Assembly (NCBI RefSeq): GCF_018881505.1
Contig: NZ_JACVQC010000001.1
Location: forward strand, 665,927-729,926
Length of the DNA stretch: 64,000 nt
Origin: Polynucleobacter sp. UK-Mo-2m-Kol15
GTDB lineage: Bacteria; Pseudomonadota; Gammaproteobacteria; Burkholderiales; Burkholderiaceae
Direction of reading: 5' to 3'
Both the position numbers and the translations under genes were made by a program. The notes under the pieces were generated by a model that had not been told where the DNA came from, did no database searches, and saw nothing but the letters and a program-made list of their open reading frames with translations. Below, piece by piece: positions 7,707 to 17,041 of the stretch (positions are counted from its first letter, which is position 1; the number at the start of each line of letters is the position of its first letter).

Positions 7707-8710
7707 ACGCGCCAAATGTCCCAAAAGAAATTACGATTCAATTTACGAATCTGAAAAAAGAGGCCGCCATTGAACCAGACCAAGTTCATACTGGCGAAAT
7801 CAAAAAAGAGACCCAGATCATTGCGATCTACGGTAAAGGTGGCATTGGCAAGAGCTTTACTCTGGCTAACCTGTCATACATGATGGCCCAACAGGGCAAA
7901 AAAGTATTACTTATTGGTTGTGACCCTAAAAGTGATACCACTTCATTGTTATTTGGTGGAAAAGCATGCCCAACCATCATTGAGACTTCCTCTAAAAAGA
8001 AATTAGCAGGCGAAGAGGTCAAGATTGGAGATGTTTGCTTCAAGCGTGATGGGGTTTATGCCATGGAACTTGGTGGTCCAGAGGTTGGACGCGGTTGTGG
8101 CGGCCGCGGAATTATTCACGGCTTTGAGACCCTAGAAAAATTAGGCTTCCATGATTGGGGCTTTGATTACGTCTTACTCGACTTCTTAGGTGACGTAGTT
8201 TGCGGTGGATTTGGTCTGCCGATTGCTAGAGATATGTGCCAAAAAGTGATCGTGGTTGCAAGTAACGATCTGCAATCTTTATACGTTGCTAACAACGTTT
8301 GTTCAGCTGTCGAATACTTCCGTAAGCTAGGCGGCAATGTTGGTGTAGCAGGCATGGTGATTAATCGTGATGATGGCACCGGTGAGGCAACTGCATTTGC
8401 TGAGAATGTTGGTATACCAATCTTATCTGTTATCCCTGCCAATGATGACATTCGCAGAAAGAGTGCTAGCTACGAAATTATTGGTAAGCCCGATTCACAA
8501 TGGGGTCCACTATTCGAGGGTCTAGCAAGTAATGTTGCTGCGGCCCCTCCAGTGAGACCTAAACCAATGACTCCAGATGATTTACTGGGATTGTTTGCAG
8601 CTAATCAAGTGGGTAGAGATGTAGTGCTCGAGCCTGCAACGATTTTTGACATGGTTGGCAAGAATGAGGTGATCAAGCCCACTCTCGAAGTAATTTACGA
8701 CAAAGCGTAA
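7703..8710 (+). CDS. bchX: Chlorophyllide a reductase iron protein BchX
   Basis: BchX is the NifH-like ATPase/electron donor of chlorophyllide a oxidoreductase (COR), which reduces ring B of chlorophyllide a. The 335-residue protein has a P-loop (GKGGIGKS, 44-51) and two cysteines in GRGCGGRG and VVCGGFG contexts that bridge the subunits' shared [4Fe-4S] cluster. The ATG at 7703 overlaps the bchC stop. An upstream in-frame TTG at 7688 would put the first five codons inside bchC and is less likely. It works with BchY and BchZ, encoded directly downstream. The cluster is oxygen sensitive in known COR enzymes. Confidence 0.95.
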   Translation: MNAPNVPKEITIQFTNLKKEAAIEPDQVHTGEIKKETQIIAIYGKGGIGKSFTLANLSYMMAQQGKKVLLIGCDPKSDTTSLLFGGKACPTIIETSSKKKLAGEEVKIGDVCFKRDGVYAMELGGPEVGRGCGGRGIIHGFETLEKLGFHDWGFDYVLLDFLGDVVCGGFGLPIARDMCQKVIVVASNDLQSLYVANNVCSAVEYFRKLGGNVGVAGMVINRDDGTGEATAFAENVGIPILSVIPANDDIRRKSASYEIIGKPDSQWGPLFEGLASNVAAAPPVRPKPMTPDDLLGLFAANQVGRDVVLEPATIFDMVGKNEVIKPTLEVIYDKA

Positions 8711-8724
8711 AGAGCGAATCCATC

Positions 8725-10248
8725 GTGAAATCCAATAAAGTCATTCCAATACAAGACCAGACTAATAATACGTCTGGAATTTCTTGTCATTCAGGGGCGG
8801 AGGATTTATTAGCTGCTGCTAAATCAGCCAATAAGAGTGAGATTTTGGGGCAATACGCAAAAGACTATCCTAAGGGGCCGCATGACCAGCCGCAGAGTAT
8901 GTGTCCTGCATTTGGATCTTTGCGAGTTGGATTGAGAATGCGTCGCACAGCGACTATTTTGTCGGGCTCAGCTTGTTGCGTATATGGCTTGACCTTTACT
9001 TCACATTTTTATGGTGCTCGCCGTAGTGTTGGTTATGTACCATTTAACTCAGAGTCATTGGTTACTGGAAAGCTCTTCGAAGATATTCGAGACGCCGTAT
9101 ATAAAGAAGCGAATCCTGAACTCTATGATGCAATCGTCATCATTAACTTATGTGTTCCGACTGCTAGTGGTGTTCCATTGCAGCTGTTGCCAAAAGAAAT
9201 TAATGGCGTACGCATTATTGGTATTGATGTTCCTGGCTTCGGTGTTCCAACCCATGCGGAAGCAAAAGATGTTTTAGCAAGCGCCATGTTGCGCTATGCT
9301 CGCACAGAAATCGAAAGCGGTCCTGTTTCAGCGCCACGCAATGGAATCTCCGATAAGCCGACTATTACTCTACTGGGCGAAATGTTCCCAGTAGACCCTA
9401 TTAGTATTGGCATGATGCTCGAGCCTATGGATTTGGCAGTAGGTCCTGTGGTACCTACTAGAGAATGGCGCGAGCTCTATCAGGCAATGGATTCTAAAGT
9501 AGTCGCTGCGATACATCCTTTTTATACGGCGAGTATTCGTGAGTTTGAAAGTGCCGGCAGAACCGTTGTGGGTTCAGCCCCAATTGGCTACGAGGGTACA
9601 GCTCAATGGCTAGAAAACATCGGAGCGGCATCTGGCGTTAGCGCAGAAAAAATTGGTAATGCTAAAGCCAAGTTCTTGCCAATGATTCAAGCTGCACTCA
9701 AAGCAAAACCGATCAAAGGAAGAATCACGCTTAGCGGATATGAGGGTTCAGAGTTACTAGTAGCACGTTTATTAGTAGAGAGTGGTGCAGACGTGCGTTA
9801 TGTCGGTAGCGCTTGTCCAAAGACAATCTGGAGTAGTGGCGACTTAGATTGGCTCGAGCAGCATGGTGTGCATGTTGAGTATCGCGCTTCTCTTGAGCAA
9901 GATCTCGCGGCGATGAAGGAGTTTGAGCCAGATTTAGTGATTGGCACAACGCCAGTGGTTCAAAAAGCCAAAGAATTAGCTATTCCATCCCTGTATTTCA
10001 CGAACTTAATTTCAGCACGACCATTAATGGGTGCAGCTGGAGCTGGTTCATTAGCTCAAGTGATCAATGCTGCTTTAGCAAATCAAGATCGCTTTGATGC
10101 TATGAATTCATTCTTTGAAGGTGTGGGTAAAGATCATGCAACTGGTGTTTGGGAATCAGTGCCAGTTGATCGTCCTGAATTTAAAGCTGAGGTAAGGCGT
10201 CGCATGGAAAAAGCGCGAGCCAAACAAAAAGCTGAGGAGATGGGCTAA
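8725..10248 (+). CDS. bchY: Chlorophyllide a reductase subunit BchY
   Basis: BchY is one of the two NifDK-like catalytic subunits of chlorophyllide a oxidoreductase. The 507-residue protein shows the family's early cysteine motifs (MCPAFGSLR near residue 60, SGSACCVYG near 87) and [12 protein letters not shown], expected to hold the NB-type [4Fe-4S] cluster shared with BchZ. The start is GTG at 8725, 14 bp after bchX. The stop overlaps the bchZ ATG by one base. Length and order (X-Y-Z) are standard. Confidence 0.94.
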   Translation: MKSNKVIPIQDQTNNTSGISCHSGAEDLLAAAKSANKSEILGQYAKDYPKGPHDQPQSMCPAFGSLRVGLRMRRTATILSGSACCVYGLTFTSHFYGARRSVGYVPFNSESLVTGKLFEDIRDAVYKEANPELYDAIVIINLCVPTASGVPLQLLPKEINGVRIIGIDVPGFGVPTHAEAKDVLASAMLRYARTEIESGPVSAPRNGISDKPTITLLGEMFPVDPISIGMMLEPMDLAVGPVVPTREWRELYQAMDSKVVAAIHPFYTASIREFESAGRTVVGSAPIGYEGTAQWLENIGAASGVSAEKIGNAKAKFLPMIQAALKAKPIKGRITLSGYEGSELLVARLLVESGADVRYVGSACPKTIWSSGDLDWLEQHGVHVEYRASLEQDLAAMKEFEPDLVIGTTPVVQKAKELAIPSLYFTNLISARPLMGAAGAGSLAQVINAALANQDRFDAMNSFFEGVGKDHATGVWESVPVDRPEFKAEVRRRMEKARAKQKAEEMG

Positions 10249-11705
10249 TGCTAGTCCTGGATCACGATCGTGCTGGTGGCTATTGGGGCGCCGTCTACGT
10301 TTTCACTGCTGTGAAGGGTTTGCAGGTAGTGATTGACGGTCCAGTTGGCTGTGAAAATTTGCCGGTGACATCAGTATTACATTACACGGATGCTTTACCC
10401 CCTCATGAGCTGCCTATCGTAGTTACTGGTTTAGCTGAAGAGCAGTTAGGCCGAGAGGGTACCGAAGAATCCATGAAGCGTGCTCATAAAGTATTGGATC
10501 CTGATTTACCGGCAGTAGTGGTAACTGGATCGATTGCTGAAATGATTGGTGGTGGCGTTACTCCGGAAGGCACTGGTATCAAGCGTTTCTTGCCTAGAAC
10601 AATTGATGAAGATCAGTGGCAGTGTGCCAACCGTGCAATGAATTGGTTATGGACCGAGTATGGTCTGAAAAAAATTCCAGAGCGTAAGAGGGTTGTAGGT
10701 GAAAAGCCTAGAGTCAATATTATTGGCCCTTCATATGGCAGCTTTAACCTATATAGCGATTTAGCTGAAATTAGAAGATTAATCGAAGGTATTGGTGCAG
10801 AAGTCAATATGGTGTTCCCACTTGGATCACACCTAGCTGACATTCCAAAGTTAGCTGATGCTGACGTCAATGTCTGTATGTATCGGGAGTATGGACGTTT
10901 ACTGTGTGAGACATTAGAGCGCCCATATTTACAAGCCCCAATCGGAATGCAGTCAACAACAGCATTTTTGAGAAAGCTTGGGGAGCTCTGTGAGCTCGAT
11001 GTGGAAGGCTTTATTGAGCAAGAAAAACACACTACTCTGAAACCAATTTGGGATTTATGGCGTTCTGTTACCCAAGACTTTTTTGGTACAGCGAGTTTTG
11101 CCATTGTTGCAAATGAAACCTATACCCGAGGAATTAGAAATTTCTTAGAAGAGGAGATGGGTCTTCCTTGCAATTTCGCCATTCCTAGAATTCCAGGCAA
11201 TAAGACAAACAATATTGAAATACGAGAATTGGTTCAGAAGAAAACACCACTAGTCATGTTCGGTAGTTATAACGAACGGATGTATGGCAGTGAGATCGGT
11301 ACTCGTTTTTCTTATATCCCCGCATCTTTTCCAGGAGCGATTATTCGTAGACATACCGGCACTCCATTCATGGGGTATGCGGGCTCAGTGTATTTAATTC
11401 AAGAAGTTTGCAACTCTCTATTTGATGCCTTGTTCAATATTCTGCCGCTAGGTACTGAGATGGATAAGGTTGATCGCACACCTGCCAGGGTTCAAAGCTC
11501 AATTAAGACAATGCCTTGGGAGCAAGAAGCGCAAGAGCTTCTGAATAAATTAATTAGTAATCAACCTGTACTTACCCAAATATCGGCCGCCAAAAGAATG
11601 CGCGATGAGGCAGAGTTTGAGGCTCGCAAACAAAATATTGAAAGAGTCACAGTAGATTGTGTACAGAAGTCATCCTTCTCCATTACAGCGGGAGAGGTTG
11701 TATGA
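10248..11705 (+). CDS. bchZ: Chlorophyllide a reductase subunit BchZ
   Basis: BchZ is the NifK-like partner of BchY in chlorophyllide a oxidoreductase. The 485-residue protein starts with the family's characteristic [19 protein letters not shown] region and contains the [20 protein letters not shown] motif with a conserved cluster-ligand cysteine. The ATG shares one base with the bchY stop codon, which implies coupled translation and 1:1 synthesis. It is the last pigment gene before the puf genes and is separated from pufB by a 123-bp, hairpin-rich leader. Confidence 0.94.
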   Translation: MLVLDHDRAGGYWGAVYVFTAVKGLQVVIDGPVGCENLPVTSVLHYTDALPPHELPIVVTGLAEEQLGREGTEESMKRAHKVLDPDLPAVVVTGSIAEMIGGGVTPEGTGIKRFLPRTIDEDQWQCANRAMNWLWTEYGLKKIPERKRVVGEKPRVNIIGPSYGSFNLYSDLAEIRRLIEGIGAEVNMVFPLGSHLADIPKLADADVNVCMYREYGRLLCETLERPYLQAPIGMQSTTAFLRKLGELCELDVEGFIEQEKHTTLKPIWDLWRSVTQDFFGTASFAIVANETYTRGIRNFLEEEMGLPCNFAIPRIPGNKTNNIEIRELVQKKTPLVMFGSYNERMYGSEIGTRFSYIPASFPGAIIRRHTGTPFMGYAGSVYLIQEVCNSLFDALFNILPLGTEMDKVDRTPARVQSSIKTMPWEQEAQELLNKLISNQPVLTQISAAKRMRDEAEFEARKQNIERVTVDCVQKSSFSITAGEVV

Positions 11706-11722
11706 AGCTAGTACAAAAAAAT

Positions 11723-11808
11723 TACCCTAATCAAGGGTTAAACCAATATGACTTTTCCAGGTCATATCCTCAAATCTACAGGGGTGATGTAGAAAAGACC
11801 GTAAGGTC
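11723..11808 (+). promoter_or_regulatory. Four consecutive stem-loops in the bchZ-pufB leader
   Basis: Four inverted repeats follow one another: ACCCT/AGGGT (11723-11737), ATATGAC/GTCATAT (11746-11767), TCTACA/TGTAGA (11775-11793) and GACC-GTAA-GGTC (11797-11808), the last with a GNRA-type tetraloop. They end seven bases before the pufB ribosome site AAGGAG (11815-11820). No T-tract follows, so they are unlikely to be terminators. Roles in RNA processing, stability or pufB translation are inferred from analogy with the structured puf leader of Rhodobacter. Confidence 0.55.
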
Positions 11809-11828
11809 AGTTTCAAGGAGTTGTCATC

Positions 11829-11975
11829 ATGAGTGAAAACAGATCTATATCTGGGCTTACCGATGCAGAGGCTCAAGAATTCCATGCATTTTATGTGCAA
11901 GGTCTTTTAGGGTTCGTTGCTATCGCAGTCGTCGCGCACATACTTGTATGGGCTTGGCGTCCATGGTTCTTTTGA
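11829..11975 (+). CDS. pufB: LH1 beta subunit PufB
   Basis: PufB is the beta polypeptide of the core light-harvesting complex 1. The 48-residue protein has the standard organisation: a polar cytoplasmic N-terminus rich in acidic residues ([12 protein letters not shown]), one membrane helix, the bacteriochlorophyll-ligand His37 and a second conserved histidine at 19, and an aromatic C-terminus (WAWRPWFF). AAGGAG lies 8 bp before the ATG. It is followed by an unexpected small gene instead of directly by pufA. Confidence 0.95.
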   Translation: MSENRSISGLTDAEAQEFHAFYVQGLLGFVAIAVVAHILVWAWRPWFF

Positions 11976-12024
11976 TGCAGTAGTAAGTACATAGTAAATA
12001 GCGCAGCTAAAAGGAGTAATGAAT

Positions 12025-12246
12025 ATGAAGACCAATACAGATTTAATCAATAAAAATGATCTTAAGGACACAATGTCCTTTAAGTTTATTTTCTTAGTTA
12101 GTTATGTGGTGATCTTTATAGTTGCCCTCATTTTGGTTGTGTTGCCTTCCTCGCAGAAAAGTTGGTTATTTTCTGAATCTGACGGAGCATCTTTTTTAAA
12201 GTCAGTTGAGTCAGGTGTTTACAGCTTTATGTCTTACTTAAATTAG
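12025..12246 (+). CDS. Small single-pass membrane protein between pufB and pufA
   Basis: A 73-residue protein is encoded exactly where pufA normally follows pufB. The start at 12025 is chosen because AAGGAG (12011-12016) is 8 bp upstream. The ATG at 12019 would be only 2 bp from it. The product has a polar, charged N-terminus (about 18 aa), one strong transmembrane helix (about residues 20-40), then a roughly 33-residue extramembrane tail ending in VYSFMSYLN. It has no histidine, so it is not a canonical bacteriochlorophyll-binding LH polypeptide. It does not resemble PufQ or PufX as I know them. A structural or assembly role in RC-LH1 is inferred from its position and stoichiometric context. 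Confidence 0.8.
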   Translation: MKTNTDLINKNDLKDTMSFKFIFLVSYVVIFIVALILVVLPSSQKSWLFSESDGASFLKSVESGVYSFMSYLN

Positions 12247-12256
12247 GAGAAATATT

Positions 12257-12433
12257 ATGTGGAGAGTATGGAAACTATACGACCCGTTACGTGCGATGGT
12301 TGCACAGGGCGTTTTTCTATTTGCTTTGGCGGCCATGATTCATCTCATTTTATTGAGCACTGCTCAGTACAAATGGTTGGATGGAATGAGTCAAGAGCAG
12401 TACAAAGCAGCAATCGCAGCAGCGAAGAAGTAA
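12257..12433 (+). CDS. pufA: LH1 alpha subunit PufA
   Basis: PufA is the alpha polypeptide of light-harvesting complex 1. The 58-residue protein starts with the typical [18 protein letters not shown] segment, has one transmembrane helix with the bacteriochlorophyll ligand His29, and continues with the conserved YKWLDG motif and a hydrophilic tail ending AAAKK. A GGAGA ribosome site lies just upstream, and the start is 11 bp after the preceding small gene. A longer overlapping frame in another phase (12259-12492) is a shadow. Confidence 0.95.
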   Translation: MWRVWKLYDPLRAMVAQGVFLFALAAMIHLILLSTAQYKWLDGMSQEQYKAAIAAAKK

Positions 12434-12447
12434 TTAGATGTACAAAT

Positions 12448-12483
12448 CGTAGACGAATTTCTAGCAATAGGTATTCGTCTACG
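12448..12483 (+). promoter_or_regulatory. pufA-pufL intercistronic hairpin
   Basis: CGTAGACGAAT (12448-12458) and ATTCGTCTACG (12473-12483) form a perfect 11-bp stem with a 14-base loop. A smaller GAGAA/TTCTC hairpin follows at 12501-12513, before the pufL ribosome site. In Rhodobacter the structure at this place protects pufBA mRNA from 3' decay and sets the excess of LH1 over reaction-centre mRNA. The same role is likely here. There is no T-tract, so full termination is not indicated. Confidence 0.75.
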
Positions 12484-12532
12484 TACGATTAATTAGTTTT
12501 GAGAAATATTCTCATTATGTTAGGAGCGCTAT

Positions 12533-13357
12533 ATGGCCATGCTCAATTTTGAAAAAAAATACCGCGTACGCGGTGGGACTCTGGTGGGAGGAGATCTTTT
12601 TGATTTCTGGGTAGGCCCGTTCTACGTCGGTTTTTTTGGGGTTACAACCATCTTTTTTGCATTCTTAGGAACTGCAATGATTTTTTGGGGAACTTCACAG
12701 GCAGGGGTTTTCAATCCTTGGCTAATTAATATTGCACCACCAGATCTGAAATACGGTCTAGGGGTGGCTCCAATGATGGAGGGCGGCTTATGGCAAATCA
12801 TTACTATTTGCGCCTTAGGAGCTTTTGGATCATGGGCTATGCGAGAGGTTGAGATCTCTCGCAAGCTGGGCATGGGATTGCATGTTCCAGCTGCTTTTAG
12901 TATGGCGATCTTTGCTTACTTTACTTTAGTGGTTATCAGACCGGTTCTGATGGGTGCTTGGCATTATGGTTTTCCTTACGGCATCCTGAGTCACTTAGAT
13001 TGGGTATCGAATACGGGATATCAGTACCTACACTTTCACTACAACCCTGCACATATGATTGCAGTGACATTATTTTTCACAACAACATTAGCGCTTGCAC
13101 TTCATGGCGCATTAATTTTGTCTTCCACTAATCCTCAGCCAGGTCATACCGTTAGAACACCAGAGCATGAAGACACCTTCTTTAGAGACATTGTTGGTTA
13201 CTCAGTTGGTACCTTAGGTATCCACCGATTAGGTCTATTTTTAGCGCTAGCAGCAGTATTTTGGAGTGCTGTTTGTATTGTGATCAGCGGACCATTTTGG
13301 ACTAAAGGTTGGCCTGAGTGGTGGACATGGTGGTTGAATTTACCAATCTGGGGATAG
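12533..13357 (+). CDS. pufL: Photosynthetic reaction centre L subunit PufL
   Basis: PufL is one of the two core membrane subunits that bind the special pair, accessory bacteriochlorophylls, bacteriopheophytin and quinones. The 274-residue protein has five transmembrane helices. Histidines at 154, 174, 191 and 231 sit one position after the ligand histidines of the Rhodobacter L subunit (153, 173, 190, 230), so the pigment and iron ligands are all present. AGGAG lies 8 bp upstream of the ATG. The length is standard. Confidence 0.97.
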   Translation: MAMLNFEKKYRVRGGTLVGGDLFDFWVGPFYVGFFGVTTIFFAFLGTAMIFWGTSQAGVFNPWLINIAPPDLKYGLGVAPMMEGGLWQIITICALGAFGSWAMREVEISRKLGMGLHVPAAFSMAIFAYFTLVVIRPVLMGAWHYGFPYGILSHLDWVSNTGYQYLHFHYNPAHMIAVTLFFTTTLALALHGALILSSTNPQPGHTVRTPEHEDTFFRDIVGYSVGTLGIHRLGLFLALAAVFWSAVCIVISGPFWTKGWPEWWTWWLNLPIWG

Positions 13358-13385
13358 TTTTAGCTCAATTGAAAATGCGGAGAGC

Positions 13386-14384
13386 ATGATGGAATATCAA
13401 AATCTATTTACACAAACGCAAGTCACTGGACCCGCTAGTCATGGTGTTCCAATTAACGACTACGATATGCGTGAGAGAACTAAAACGATTGGTTTTAGTC
13501 ATCTCATGGGGCGACTGGGTAATGCACAGCTAGGTCCGGTATATCTTGGCCGTCTTGGAGTTGCGTCATTGATGTTTGGTATGACCGCCTTTTTTATCAT
13601 TGGCATGAATATGCTGGCCCAAGTAGATTGGAATCCATTGCAGTTTGTGAGAAAACTCTTTTGGTTATCACTCGATGCACCATCACCTAAATATGGTCTA
13701 ACATTCCCCCCAATGAATGAAGGAGGTTGGTGGTTAATTGTCGGCTTATTTACCACTATCTCCATCATGTTGTGGTGGTTACGCACATTCCGTAGAGCGC
13801 AAGCGCTCGGTATGGGCACTCATGTGCCTTGGGCGTTTGCATCAGCAATTTGGTTATTCCTAGTCTTAGGTTTAATTCGCCCTGTATTAATGGGTAGCTG
13901 GAGTGAAGGCGTTCCTTTCGGCATCTTCTCTCATTTAGATTGGACAGCTGCCTTTTCGATTCGCTATGGAAATTTGTTTTACAACCCATTCCATATGCTT
14001 TCCATTGTTTTCCTTTATGGCTCAGTGCTCTTATTTGCAATGCACGGTGCCACTATTCTTGCTGTGAGTCGTTTTGGTGGCGAGCGAGAAATTGAACAGA
14101 TTGTTGATCGAGGAACTGCTTCTGAGCGCGCTGCCTTGTTCTGGAGATGGACTATGGGCTTTAATGCAACGATGGAATCCATTCACCGTTGGGCTTGGTG
14201 GTTTGCAGTGTTAACTCCGTTGACAGGCGGTATTGGCATTTTGTTAACCGGTACTGTAGTAGATAACTGGTATTTATGGGGAGTGAAACACAATATTGCT
14301 CCAGCTTACCCAGCGATTTACGGAACTGTAGCTGACCCTGCCTTAAAAGCACCGGTAGCTCCAGTGGCCAAAGGGGAGAAATAA
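13386..14384 (+). CDS. pufM: Photosynthetic reaction centre M subunit PufM
   Basis: PufM pairs with PufL to form the type-II reaction-centre core. The 332-residue protein has the expected ligands, each offset by one from Rhodobacter numbering: His183, His203, His220, Glu235 and His267 (special pair, accessory pigment and non-haem iron). The hydrophilic C-terminal tail (VAPVAKGEK) fits species that carry a PufC cytochrome. Two adjacent ATG codons (13386 and 13389) are possible starts. The stop overlaps the pufC ATG (shared base at 14384). Confidence 0.97.
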   Translation: MMEYQNLFTQTQVTGPASHGVPINDYDMRERTKTIGFSHLMGRLGNAQLGPVYLGRLGVASLMFGMTAFFIIGMNMLAQVDWNPLQFVRKLFWLSLDAPSPKYGLTFPPMNEGGWWLIVGLFTTISIMLWWLRTFRRAQALGMGTHVPWAFASAIWLFLVLGLIRPVLMGSWSEGVPFGIFSHLDWTAAFSIRYGNLFYNPFHMLSIVFLYGSVLLFAMHGATILAVSRFGGEREIEQIVDRGTASERAALFWRWTMGFNATMESIHRWAWWFAVLTPLTGGIGILLTGTVVDNWYLWGVKHNIAPAYPAIYGTVADPALKAPVAPVAKGEK

Positions 14385-15427
14385 TGAAAAATTGGACTCA
14401 AAAAATTGCCCTTGTCTTGAGCATCTTCGCCATGATGTTCTTGACGGCATGTGAACGACCACCAGTCGACTCTAAGCAAACAGGTTTTCGCGGAACTGGT
14501 ATGGATCAAATTAGTAATCCACGTACCGATGAGCAACTAGCTAAGTTAAATGAATTACCACCCCCAATTCCATCTTCTGCGGATGGTCCAAAGGCGAGTG
14601 CTGTATATAAAAACGTCAAGGTTTTGGGTAACCTCAGTGCTGCACAGTTTAGTACCTTCATGGTTTCGATGACTTCCTGGGTAGCTCCAAATCAGGGATG
14701 TGCATACTGCCATAACGTACAAAATTTTGCAGATGATTCTTTGTATACCAAGACAGTTGCTAGAAGAATGATTCAGATGAATCAAAGTATTAATGGCAAC
14801 TGGAGTGATCACGTGAAGACAACGGGTGTGACTTGTTATACCTGTCACCGTGGTAATAATGTTCCGCAAAATGTGTGGTTCAACACAGTTGAGAAACGTG
14901 GCGGAAATATGCTGGGTAATAAGAATGGTCAAAATGATCCTACAGTAGGAAGTGCCTATGCCTCTTTGCCAAATAACTCCTTTAGTAGCTATTTCGTAGC
15001 GAATGCTTCTGCTGCTAGGGTGATTGGCGATACAGCGCTTCCCACAGGTCATAAAGCCACTCTACAAACGACTGAAAATGTGTATGGTGTGATGTCCCAT
15101 ATGTCTCATTCGCTTGGAGCGAACTGTACTTTCTGTCATAACAGTCGTGCATTCTCAAGTTGGGAAGAAAGCACTCCACAGCGTGTCCAAGCTTGGCATG
15201 GCATTCAGATGCTTAAGGATGTCAACACTACATTTATCTCACCTTTAGCTGGCATATCGCCTCCTAACCGCAAGGGTCCAGATGGAGATGTTGGAAAGGC
15301 AAATTGTGCTACTTGCCATCAGGGCGTAAACAAACCGCTTTTAGGTAAGAGTATGTTGCAGGATTACCCTTTCCTTGCCCCTAATAATGGCAAGCCAAAA
15401 GAGGGTAATCAAATTGCCAAAAACTAA
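14384..15427 (+). CDS. pufC: Reaction-centre tetraheme cytochrome c PufC
   Basis: PufC is the periplasmic cytochrome that re-reduces the photo-oxidised special pair. The 347-residue protein has a signal peptide with lipobox LTAC (Cys23), so it is probably a membrane-anchored lipoprotein. It has four CxxCH haem sites at C106, C151, C248 and C308. Methionines in the conserved helices supply most sixth ligands in the family. Its presence means electrons reach the reaction centre via PufC rather than directly from soluble cytochrome c2 as in Rhodobacter. Confidence 0.96.
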   Translation: MKNWTQKIALVLSIFAMMFLTACERPPVDSKQTGFRGTGMDQISNPRTDEQLAKLNELPPPIPSSADGPKASAVYKNVKVLGNLSAAQFSTFMVSMTSWVAPNQGCAYCHNVQNFADDSLYTKTVARRMIQMNQSINGNWSDHVKTTGVTCYTCHRGNNVPQNVWFNTVEKRGGNMLGNKNGQNDPTVGSAYASLPNNSFSSYFVANASAARVIGDTALPTGHKATLQTTENVYGVMSHMSHSLGANCTFCHNSRAFSSWEESTPQRVQAWHGIQMLKDVNTTFISPLAGISPPNRKGPDGDVGKANCATCHQGVNKPLLGKSMLQDYPFLAPNNGKPKEGNQIAKN

Positions 15428-15434
15428 TTTCCAA

Positions 15435-15465
15435 ATCCTTGTTGATGGAGTTAATCAGCAAGGAT
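15435..15465 (+). promoter_or_regulatory. Stable hairpin between pufC and crtI
   Basis: Two 12-base arms (15435-15446 and 15454-15465) pair with one G-U wobble around a 7-base loop, immediately after the pufC stop. No run of T follows, so it looks like an mRNA 3'-protection or attenuation element at the puf/crtI boundary rather than a strong intrinsic terminator. The crtI ribosome site (AGAGGTG) follows 11 bp later. Confidence 0.6.
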
Positions 15466-15484
15466 GTAAATTAGAGGTGATCTG

Positions 15485-17041
15485 ATGGACCAAAAGGTCG
15501 ATCAATTTAAGATTCCTGAAAAGGACGCAGCCTATAACGATGGCAAGCATGCTGAAAGGGCCATTGTTATCGGCTCTGGATTTGGGGGGCTAGCAGCTGC
15601 CATTCGCTTAGCCGTTAAAGGTTACGATGTACAGATTCTCGAGAGACTGGGTAGCGCTGGCGGTAGAGCGTATGTGCATCGTCGCAATGGTTTTACATTC
15701 GATGCTGGCCCAACTATTATTACAGCCCCATTTCTTCTAGAAGAGTTATGGGAGTTATGCGGCAAGAAGATGTCTGATGATGTAGATCTTCGTGCAATGG
15801 ATCCTTTTTATCAAATCCGTTTTGCTGATGGGCGTATTTTTAATTACACCGGCGATTTAGACCGCATGAAGGTGGAAGTTGCTAAATTTAGCCCTAAAGA
15901 TCTACCTGGTTATTTACGGTTTTTAGATGAAGCGGAAAGCTGCTACAAACTTGCATTTGAAGATCTAGGCGATGTTGCATTTGAGAGCATTGGAGATTTA
16001 GTCAAGGCAATGCCTAATTTAATCAAGATGCGTGCCTGGAATAATCTGTATAGCCTGGTGGCGAAATATATTAAGGATCCTCAATTAAGAGAGGTGATGA
16101 GCTTTCATCCCCTGCTTATTGGAGGCAATCCGTTTTCGGTTAGTTCTGCATATGCACTGATTAACTCGCTAGAGCGCAAATGGGGTGTTCATTCTGCAAT
16201 GGGCGGTACTGGCTCGATTATCAAAGGGCTTGTCGGTTTATTAGGCGGCTTAGGTGTTTCTATACGGTACGCTAGTACTGTCAAGAAAATTAATATTGTT
16301 GACCATAAAGTCACTGGAGTAACTTTAGAAAATGGCGACGTTCTGTATGCCAATAAAGTGATCTCCAATGCTGATACTGCTTGGACTTACAAAAATCTCA
16401 TTGACTCGAAATACCGCAAAGTCTGGACAGATAAAAAAATAGAAAATGGTAAATATTCTATGAGTCTATTTGTCTGGTATTTTGGTACTAAAAAACAGTA
16501 CCCACAAGTGCCACATCACATGATGCTCTTGGGTGAGCGCTATAAAGCATTGTTAGAAGACATTTTTAAACACCATCACCTAGCTAAAGACTTTAGTCTT
16601 TATTTGCATCGACCGACTGCTACTGATCCAAGTCTTGCCCCAGATAGTTGCGATACCTTTTATGTGCTATCGCCCGTACCCCACTTAGATAGTGGCACCA
16701 ATTGGAGTGAGGTTGCAGAATCCTACCGGCAGTCTATTGCCAAGATGCTAGGTGAAACAGTTTTGCCTGGGCTAGAAGAGAATCTAGTGGAATCGTTTGT
16801 AATGACGCCTCAAGATTTTCAAGATCGTTTGTTGTCCTATAAAGGTGCTGCGTTTGGTCTTGAGCCGCTTTTAACGCAGAGCGCTTGGTTTAGACCCCAT
16901 AATCGTAGCGAAGAAATTGAAGGTCTTTATATGGTTGGTGCTAGTACGCACCCGGGCGCTGGCATACCAGGAGTGCTCTCTTCAGCCAAAGCGTTGGATT
17001 CACTCATTGCTCCCGCAAAAATGGTGGTTCATCATGCTTGA
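15485..17041 (+). CDS. crtI: Phytoene desaturase CrtI
   Basis: CrtI is an FAD-dependent desaturase that converts phytoene stepwise to neurosporene or lycopene. The 518-residue protein has an N-terminal dinucleotide-binding motif (VIGSGFGGLAAA, about 28-39), the GGRAYVHRRNGFTFDAGPT region and the C-terminal GASTHPGAGIPGV carotenoid-oxidoreductase signature. Because crtA, crtC, crtD and crtF are also present, a three-step (neurosporene) or mixed product is expected, but desaturation number cannot be read from sequence. Its last 8 bp overlap crtB. Confidence 0.95.
   Translation: MDQKVDQFKIPEKDAAYNDGKHAERAIVIGSGFGGLAAAIRLAVKGYDVQILERLGSAGGRAYVHRRNGFTFDAGPTIITAPFLLEELWELCGKKMSDDVDLRAMDPFYQIRFADGRIFNYTGDLDRMKVEVAKFSPKDLPGYLRFLDEAESCYKLAFEDLGDVAFESIGDLVKAMPNLIKMRAWNNLYSLVAKYIKDPQLREVMSFHPLLIGGNPFSVSSAYALINSLERKWGVHSAMGGTGSIIKGLVGLLGGLGVSIRYASTVKKINIVDHKVTGVTLENGDVLYANKVISNADTAWTYKNLIDSKYRKVWTDKKIENGKYSMSLFVWYFGTKKQYPQVPHHMMLLGERYKALLEDIFKHHHLAKDFSLYLHRPTATDPSLAPDSCDTFYVLSPVPHLDSGTNWSEVAESYRQSIAKMLGETVLPGLEENLVESFVMTPQDFQDRLLSYKGAAFGLEPLLTQSAWFRPHNRSEEIEGLYMVGASTHPGAGIPGVLSSAKALDSLIAPAKMVVHHA

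Noticed and set aside
8711..8724. Possible PpsR or ribosome-site element before bchY
   Set aside because: The 14-bp gap has only a weak GAGCGA. bchY is most simply explained by coupling to bchX.
12025..12246. Identity of the pufB-pufA insert as PufQ or a duplicated LH1 subunit
   Set aside because: PufQ lies before pufB and has a different sequence pattern. The insert has no histidine for bacteriochlorophyll binding.
12259..12492. 77-codon open frame overlapping pufA
   Set aside because: It is an out-of-phase reading of pufA and the following hairpin, with no family resemblance. The true 58-aa pufA frame (12257-12433) is unmistakable.
16917..17033. In-frame N-terminal extension of crtB
   Set aside because: The extra 39 residues are the shifted reading of crtI. 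The ATG at 17034 gives a normal CrtB N-terminus.
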